From Nageia nagi (taxonomy: Eukaryota; Pinophyta): 64,000 nt of DNA. Shown here piece after piece: positions 53,201 through 62,200 of the stretch (positions are counted from its first letter, which is position 1; every line of letters starts with the position of its first letter). The stretch is taken from contig JBITNC010000001.1 in the NCBI GenBank assembly GCA_050084985.1, forward strand, positions 100,192,001-100,256,000, written 5' to 3'. The notes beneath the pieces were generated by a model that ran no database searches, was not told the DNA's origin, and was given only the letters and a program-made list of their open reading frames with translations. The translations under genes and the position numbers were made by a program.

Positions 53201-56200
53201 CCCTCGTACGATCATCCACTTTGAGCAAGCTCTTTCTTCCATGTATAGCCTCACCTTGAAACAAGAACTCCCCGACATGCACTCTTTCACTTCTATCAAT
53301 GATCATACACTTTTCCTTTCTAAGACTCTTCGCTTCATAGCCCTATAGATTTTCCCCCACAACACTTGTCCCCCACCTCGTCGTCGACTCCATGGACATT
53401 CCTCTATGAACCAATGGTTTGATGCGAAATGTAAAACTAGCCATCATGTCCTCAAGCATGCCATCACCTTCTCAACCTCCTCTCCTACCACCCACTCCCT
53501 CCACCGCTCATATCATCATCTCTTGCAAACCAAGAAGCATCGCTTCCTAGCCAAAAGATGACAAAAGATCATTTCAACCCTCCACTATAACCCTAAGTCT
53601 TTCTAGTGCTCCTTCCTAACCAAAAGACACAACATTAGCCACATCACCCTTCAGGATTGGAGCATTTATGCCTCTCACCTCTACACCAATCCAAACCATA
53701 TCCCCTCCACCATCATCTCTCGCCCATCCTATTTGGATGTCTTTACCCCCCACCTCATCCACAAAGGTATCCTTAAGCTTAGCTCCGAACAAGAGCCTGA
53801 CATTGAAAACCTCCAAACCAAATGCCTCAAGCATGTCAGTTCCACCCTCCCCCCTTCCTCTCCCACCTCTTTAACACCATTATTTGCATTGGCTTCCCCC
53901 ACCCTCTAGACTACAAACATTATCCATCCCATCCTCAAATTCGATGATCCTTATGAATCGAGCAATTATCATACCATCATGATTGGCCACACCATGGCCA
54001 AGCTCTATGCCACCATTCTTGAGGACTAAATATCACACATAGCAAAAGCTAAAGGCTTCAGGGTAAGAGGACAAGTAAGTTTTTGCAAAGACCACTGATC
54101 ACATCCTCACCCTTCGAGCAATCATCGTGGAGGCCAAGTTTCGAAAGTCCCTCGACACTGATTCATGGATAGAATTAGACGATTGGGGGTTCCCAAGCTG
54201 GGCCCTACAACTATTTTGAGCCTTTACGAGTCCTTATCAAGTCGTGTGTGTATTGTTGAGGATCTTTCTAATAGCATCCACAACACCATTGGTTCTACCC
54301 TCTCTACCCAACTCTCTTTGGTCTCTATATTGACAAGTTGGAGTCATTAATATTAGAGAGCACAAGCTACGAGGTAGGGTGCCTCCACGATAGTCAAGTC
54401 CCCCTCCTCTTTGTCGATGACATTGTCTTCCTCTCAGACACAGCAAAGGACCTATAGCACTTGATGGATACCTTGGGCTTGTTCAGTGCCAGATAGGATT
54501 TAGTGGTTAATCTCAATAAAACCAATGTTGTGGTCTTCAATACCTCAAAGGCCACTGGCAAGTGCTGACTAGACTCGAAGCACATATCGAGGCAAGGTTA
54601 TTGAGATTACCACCTCCTACACTTAACTACAAATACTCTTCACTCGTCTTCAATTCTTGTTGAGAACATTAACCATGCCCAGATTTCGTTGAGGATATGT
54701 AGTAATTTCCTCCCTTGAGAGACAATGTGTCCAGCTCCATTATCAAGACCACCCATCCAAGCTCTAGTTTTTCCACTCGTCACCCCCACAGTGTGCTTTA
54801 TGGTGTCGGGATTTGGAGCCCTAGTTTGAGGAGCTCGAATTGGGCCTCAATTGAGAGGATCATAGTTGGCACATTATCTCGCTCCATTAGGAGCAAAAGG
54901 ATTGTTCCACATCACATCATGTTGGTTGAGCTTGGCTACCAACTTCTACAAGCTCTACCACCTTTACAGCCTTGCATCTCCTGGAAGAGGAAAAGATCGA
55001 CTCCCCCATAGAGCTTTGGCATCATTGATCAACTTAGCATATCAAGGATGTTGTTGGTGTTGGTTCACCGATGTCATTGAGGCATTACAACACTTAGGGT
55101 TTTCCCAGGACGAGCTACCTAACAATAGCAAGACCCACATAGAGATCAGTTGACACATTGACATTGATCATAGATACGATTTTTAGGGCATATATTCGGC
55201 ACAATGGGGTCGCTCCCCAACATCCCCTCACACCCAAGTTGTTGCATTACTCCCATCACATGCAAACTAACATAGGGTTGATACTCCCCCTAGATACTTC
55301 AATTTAAACCTCCCTCTTGGTTTGAAGATGTTCCTTGGACAATTCAAAGTGTGCTCCCACCAATTGCAGATCGAGACTAATCACCCTTTAGCACGTAAGC
55401 TTCGAGTTTGTCAACTATGCTTGCTAGAGTCAAAGATTGAGGACCATTCCATCTTCATGTGCTTGGTTTACTATGAGATTTGGGGACGATACAACTGTCT
55501 TTTTCAAGACTCCCACAGCTTGATCTCAATGTTGTTCCAATTTTTGGACTTGCATCGAGTCACTCTATCTCAAAGAGGCATTACTTCTCAAAAAGTGTTC
55601 TTATCCGACACCCAACACCCAATTGGTGACCGCATAATTGGGAGCTCATAGGACCTACCTAACGCACCAAACAGCGAGTGTTTGTTGACCCTATTCTTTT
55701 GTGGTCTCAACAAATCACATCTAGTTACCACAGCCTCAGGCTTAAATGAGAGTCCTCCCTCAAACTGATTTTAACTATTCTATTGTACTCTTTTTTAGGA
55801 TTTAACCCCTCTATTGTACTTTTGCATATTGTATTTATTAAATTGCTTCTAATGAGGGTCCTTTAGGTCCCCTTGGTTTATGCATTTGTACCTCACAATC
55901 CTATTTACGACTTTTGGTCACCTATGGACATTAATATAATTTCTTTATTTCTTTCAAGATGAAGAATTAACTTTGGAATACCTTTGGTGATAAAGCACAC
56001 AGGAATATACTTGTCATAAGCAATGTCCTCCTCATATTTTTCATTTATGCATGACATTCAAATATTTCTTATCCACATGGGGCATATTCATGTGTGCTTT
56101 TTTTGGTCCAACTCTTGTTTCACTTGGACATTAAATAAGCATAATGAATCTTGTAGAAAGGCAACCTCTAGGATGGCAGACATCACAAAGGAATATGATC

Positions 56201-59200
56201 TGATCATAATGCAGACTGCAATACTCCAACCATGATCAATTTTATCTGTCATCCATGCCATTCAAAGATTTTCTATCCCACTGCTTCAGTCTGTTAGTGT
56301 TTCCCTTTCATTGTTGAGATTTTTATCTATCTCCTTTACTTGCTCTTAACCTAACCAGAGACCTTTGAAAATGATCCTATTATCAAGCCTACCTTAAATA
56401 GTAATATGCCTTCCCTTCTAAGCTGAATTAATAATACAAATAAGTTAATAACAAATCCAACCGTGTCTTTCCCTAAGAATATCCCTTCCGGGCAAGTTTT
56501 ACATACATAATGAAATAGGGCTCAGATATTTTATATACATAATGAAATAGGACATAGGACTCAGATATTTTATATACATAATGAAACATGTGGAAAGTCA
56601 TTCTTCAAGATGAAGAATTAACTTTGGAATACCTTTGGTGATAAAGCAGACTGGAATATACCTGTCATGAGCAATGTCCTTCTCATATTTTTTATTCATG
56701 CATGGCATTCAAAGATTTCTTGTCCACATGGGGCATATTTATGCGTGCTTTTTTTGGTCCAAGTCCTGCTTCACATGGATATTAAACAAGAATAATTAAA
56801 CTTGTAGAAAGCCAACCTCTGGGAGGGGAGAAATCACGAAGGAATATGATTTGGTCATAATGCAGACTGCAATACTCCAACCATGATCAAATACTTGCCA
56901 TCCATGGCATTCAAAGATTTTGTCATTTCTTATCCCTATCACTTCAGTCTGTTAGTGTCTCCCCTTCATTGTTGAGATCTAATCTATCTCCTTTACCTGC
57001 TATTGACCTATCCAGAGGCCTTTGGAAGTGGCCTTATTATCAAGCTTACCTTAAACAATAATAAGCCCTCCCTTCTAAGCTGAATTAATAATACAAATAA
57101 TACATCCAACCCTCTCTTTCCCTAAGAATCTCCCTTCCGGGCAATTTTTCAGGTAATGGTGAGTCTCTTATCTATGTCAAAACAACTGTAATTTTCAAGG
57201 TTGCCTTGAATCCTACAGACAGAATTTTGTTCGACATAGGGATCGGAATCAACCAAATCAACCGTGGGATCAATCTGTATCTATCCCCTTCACCTGCTAT
57301 TGACCTATCCAGAGGCCCATGGAAAAGCAAGCTTCTTCTCAAGCCCTCCTACCTTAACCTAGGTACAAAAGCTTTCATTGTAATGTAAGCTAGTTCTGCT
57401 CTTCACGTTTATTCCTTTCTAACAGCGAGGAAACCAAGAGATATTATCCTCTACATTCATGGCATTCTGCCTGCTGTTTATTCACCACTTCTCCTCAACT
57501 AGTTCCAGTATGAGTAACATCCACCAAAATCAATCAGAACCAACAGATATTAAGTATCAATATAAAATGGACACTCATTCTCGATATTAGCAATGACAGC
57601 CTAATTATAGAATCAATGAGGATCGTCTCTCCAAGATGCCCAAGACTATTTGAATAGAAATCACTAGACATGGAGACATCTTCATCCCATTCTACTACAG
57701 CTACAGCGGGGGAACATGACTGAGAAAATCTTAATGTCAACCTGCTAAGAATATACTCTGACAAGAAATACAAGCCCTTCAATCAAATTTGGCTTTAAAC
57801 TCGCAGTTGACTATTTTGTGAAGTTGACTAGTTGACTATCACTGTCAAATGTGAATCTAAGATTGTCATCAGTTCTCAAGTTGATCGTTGTTTAACTTTA
57901 AATTCATTTTGGAACTTCATCTTAGTTGATGTTCAGGTTGTTAATAGCACTCTGCCTCGTTGATAGAACTAGGATCAGGCAGTTTATAGCAAACAAACAT
58001 TTTCAATTACACTGATACCAAATGTGAGATCCAGGATCACTCTTATACAATCAGTTCCAGCATACAAAAATCATAAGCTCTGCAGAGCCTACATCATCAT
58101 CCAGAATCCATCAGGATTCTAGGTTCAACCAACCAATGCAGAATAAGACTCCAATACAATTGTGTGAATTCATCATGCTACTGCAGAATTGGTATGCACC
58201 TCAAACAGATTTGGTCTGCATGGAACCTGTTGTGATTTTATTATATTCCAACATCCCCCCTTAAGATTTACTTCATTTGTTTCTAGCCCAAGTTCATTTC
58301 TAAATGTTTGTCTAATCTCCAAAACTTGAAGTGATAAAAGCTTGGCTCCACAAATCCATGAGAATCTTTAAGGACATCATTCCATATTACATGAGTGCCA
58401 ACTACTGTAACAGCTAAGTTCAATAAGAAATGATACTGGATACAAGCTGTACTCACTCAGAGCTTCAATGCTCTGTTACATCAACTAGCAATTCTATGCT
58501 GCTGTATACTGCTGTATACTTTCACACAGAGTCTATTGCTCTGTTATTACAACTCATCAGTCTATGCTGACGTACAAGCATGGATATCACTCACATCCAA
58601 ACTTCCACCAGGATCAAGTATTTATGGGCATACAAGGCTCAATATATAACCTCACATAATGAAATACAATTTGAATAATATAGTCAACACAAATATGGTA
58701 GCTCACAATACAAAGCATAATGCTCAAACCATAGTAACACAAAGACTGACACAAACCATCATCTAAAATAGTGTCTTCTTAGGCTCTCTCCTTGGTCAAC
58801 TTGTATCTTCTTTTCTATTTTTTTACTTTGCATCGTACACCAACAATCTCCCCCTTGATGCAAAATTTCATTTCTTCTAACGTTGCACATTCTTCATTTT
58901 TCAAATGAACATTCATAGTCCAACAGGATTGCTACCCTTCAACTTGGCACGGGATTTTCCTTCTCCCATGAAAATGCTCACGCTCGAGGAAATTCATCAT
59001 CTCAAGCTCTTTGTTGATGTACTCCATGTGTACTGATTATAGGCTTGCAATCCCTTCAACTTGATATAGGACTTTCCTTCTCCCATGAAAATGCTCACGG
59101 TCGACGAAATTCATCATCTCAAGCTCTTTGTTGATGTACTCCACAAGTACTGATTATAGGCTTTTCTGGTTGGCGCGACAGAAGGAAACCACACATTGGA

Positions 59201-62200
59201 GACATGCATCTATCGTGCATGTGTCTCTTTTTCAAGTCATATCTGGCAAGCATGATGTGTAGCAAACATGTGTGCTCACTCAAAAAATGCATGCGGGTGT
59301 CTTAGCACGCTTAATTTCCTAGGCTTCACATGGCATGTGACAATCAAATTTTCTTTTCATAGTACTCTCTGTCGTTGTTTCTGCAGCCTAGCATGTGCCT
59401 CACAAATTTTCTACAACCTCCTTTATGCAAGCAAGGTAAGGTGATGGCTGCAGTAGGGACGATTGACTGAGGAAATGGCACAGTCAAACATATATTCGGC
59501 AGGACTGCAGACTCCCTCTCCTGATTAGAATACTGCGCATAGTTTCTACGCAATGTTTTAACTTTTAAACAAAATCATTTGTGCAAGATGCTTTTTATAA
59601 ACTTATTCTGCAGATTTGGTATTCTGGAATAGGTCAGTATTCTTCTTGACTGACAGACTTTCTTTGGCAGAAGTCCTTGGCAACTTCATCTTCATCAAAT
59701 CGTATTCAAATTCCTGCTTTCAATCTTGTGTCTTGAGGCACATGATTCTGGTGCACCACAGCATACAACAATTTGTGCTGCAACCCGTTACTGGTGAATT
59801 ACTCACCCTTCTGTGTTGGATAAACACATGATCCAACCACGCAGCTGCACAAAATTCTTTATTGCAGGCTGCTAAAATTGTAATCTATCCACAGCACTAC
59901 CACCAGCAGATCATAACACAAGCTTGATCTGGCAAACAGAGAAAGCCAATTGAATTTTGTGGCTTTCTTCAAACTAGCTCTGATACCATGATAGAAATAG
60001 GATCAGGCAGTTGATAGCAAACAAATATTTCTAATTGCACTGATACCAAATGTGAGATCCAGGATCACTCGTCTACAATCAGTTCTAACATACAAAAATC
60101 ATGAGCTCTGAAGAGCATACAATATCATCCAGAATCCATCAGGATCTTAAGTTCAACCAACCATTGCAGAATAAGACTGCAATACAACTGTGTGAATTTC
60201 ATCACTTATGCAGAATTGGTCTGCACCTCAAACCACTGCAGATTTGGTCTGCAGGGAGCCTGTTGTGATTTGCCTACAACTAGATTACTTTTACAAGGAT
60301 CCAAATGCTGTATTTATAGCCTTACACACAGTTCGTTAGACCACCTAATCTTGGTATAAACTATAGTCTTCACCTAATCCTTCAGTTAGGTGAGTATCTG
60401 ATATGGCAGGTGAGTCGGGTAGGTGGGAGGTTTAACCGTACACCAACCATCAAATCTGATTTTGTTCACATGATACAATGAAGTAAATATTATATTCCAA
60501 CACTCACGCTACCCTTTGTTAATAGACCTGATTGGGATGTTTTAAGCTATTTTATATCTCACTTTTCAAAGTCGTTTTCATTATTACAAAGAAAACAAAC
60601 GGATCAATCGAGTGGCAGACAAGAGTTAGATAACAAACAAGCCTCAACAAAAAGCACTATAAAATGAAAACAAGCACATAATTTTGTATCACTCTGATAT
60701 TATCCTGACAACTACTCGTGAAGCCAAAACAATATAATAAAACTACCATCCAACCTTAAATGTCAGATTCCAAAGCACAATGTTCATTTAATCAAAAAAG
60801 ACATTTAAGAAATTAAGCTAAGATGAAGCAAACCTACATTCTGAAATAGACCTAGCATTCCAGGAATACTTGCAGCCTGCAATGGCCTTGGTTTTACTGC
60901 CTGCAAATATTATAAATAATTTTATAAGCACAAATAGTTGCTTATGTCAAACGAGCTGTGAGTTCCATAACAGGAAATAAAAACTATAATTGCAAACTCT
61001 ACAAAAACCATTATCATATGGGGGTTACACTGCTTGGCAAACATACCTTTGACGTCTTTATTGGAACCAGGTCATCAACTGAAATGGACTCTCCTGTGAT
61101 AGGACAGGTACCATATTCCTAAAAAATGGCCATCCATTCAGATCAACTCTTTCTTAGATATGATATAACCAAGTACACTTTTCAAGACTAAGAAAGTATT
61201 TGCTCTAAATCCTTAATACCATCAATCATTAAAGCTTGGTTTTCATCCAATACACATGACATGCAAATTATTTCAATGAAATGTGTAACATGTAATCGTT
61301 TGAGTTGTTTTAAGCAAGTAATTATATATATTTGGTACATTTCAAACAAGTAGAAAGTTAGGATATGATCCAAATATAAATTTAAATCATTTAGCACAAC
61401 ATTCCAAGACTGAACCCTATTCAAGATAAAGTTCACCAAGATTTCCAAAGGGCCTGTTGAAGATTGATGCTGACCAAGACAATAAAAAGACAAAGTCAGC
61501 CACGAAATTGAGAAGTTAAGGTGTTTTTATATGAAGTAGAAGAGTGATATGTAATTCTTTTGGTGATTGCTTGCATTCTAGATGGAAGATCAAAGTGAAA
61601 AGCCATTTGTACATTTATATAATGTATGATAACTTGTATTATGTAGGAAGAAAGAGTGAGATATAGATAGAATGGAGAGCATGTATAAGATATATCACAT
61701 GGTGTGAATGTGGCAAATCACATCTTGTGTGAGCATGCTATGAGTGGCAATAGTGTGTGTTTTTTTATACACCTGTCAGTAATAAAACTTCACAGGACCA
61801 TTTCAACAAACCATTTGAGTAATGATTAATTACCAAAATGATCTTAACTGTCGCAAGTTTAATAATTTCAAATGTGATTTGCAATACTTGAAAGTTGCTA
61901 TAGAGTTCGATTTTTCGCTACTTGATTATTTTGTTGAAACTATAAATCAATCAAACTGTGCCTTCGCAGTCAATTTCACTGACTTCATATTAGTAATTCT
62001 GAAGATGGACTTGAAACATAAATAATATAAATTCATATGCAACATAACCTTAGGAGACTAGTCTTTTATATTTTAAGGATTAGTCCTCCTTATGCAGTTC
62101 CAAAAATGCTTCAGATGCTTCAGACAGTTTATTTTTATCATGCTGGAATGTGCAAGGTAAAGGAAGTCTTCAAAATCCCAAGTTCTATCTAATCTAATGA

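Larger units (their letters stand above)
44055..55952 (+). mobile_element. LINE copy 2, split by Copia B
   Basis: Same family as LINE copy 1, but on the plus strand, antisense to PRP19, and 5'-truncated within ORF1. The left part (44055-44509) has the ORF1 end, [19 protein letters not shown], and the start of ORF2. The right part (52494-55952) has endonuclease, reverse transcriptase and the zinc knuckle, and a 3' tail ending TTTCTTTATTTC. The net length is about 3.9 kb. Many stops make it inactive. Confidence 0.85.
57961..60502 (-). mobile_element. non-autonomous LTR retrotransposon E
   Basis: 2,542 bp with LTRs of 293 (left, 3') and 514 bases (right, 5'), primer site at 59977-59988 and polypurine tract at 58254-58264. 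The 1.7 kb interior has no gag or pol domain; the longest minus frame (59344-59553) is unrecognised. It must rely on another element's proteins. The flanking pentamers CTCGT and CTCAC match only partly. It is in the same orientation as PRP19. Confidence 0.85.
43449..60837 (-). other. 17.4 kb PRP19 intron 4
   Basis: Donor GTAGGT at 60837, acceptor TTTTAG at 43449. It contains LINE copy 2 with nested Copia B (44055-55952), a direct repeat that retains the LINE empty site, and LTR element E. Apart from these, 43449-44054, 57151-57960 and 60503-60837 look like plain intron. Confidence 0.9.

Noticed and set aside
57206-57388. 60-codon plus-strand frame in PRP19 intron 4
   Set aside because: Lies partly over a third piece of the intron direct repeat and shows no protein-family features.
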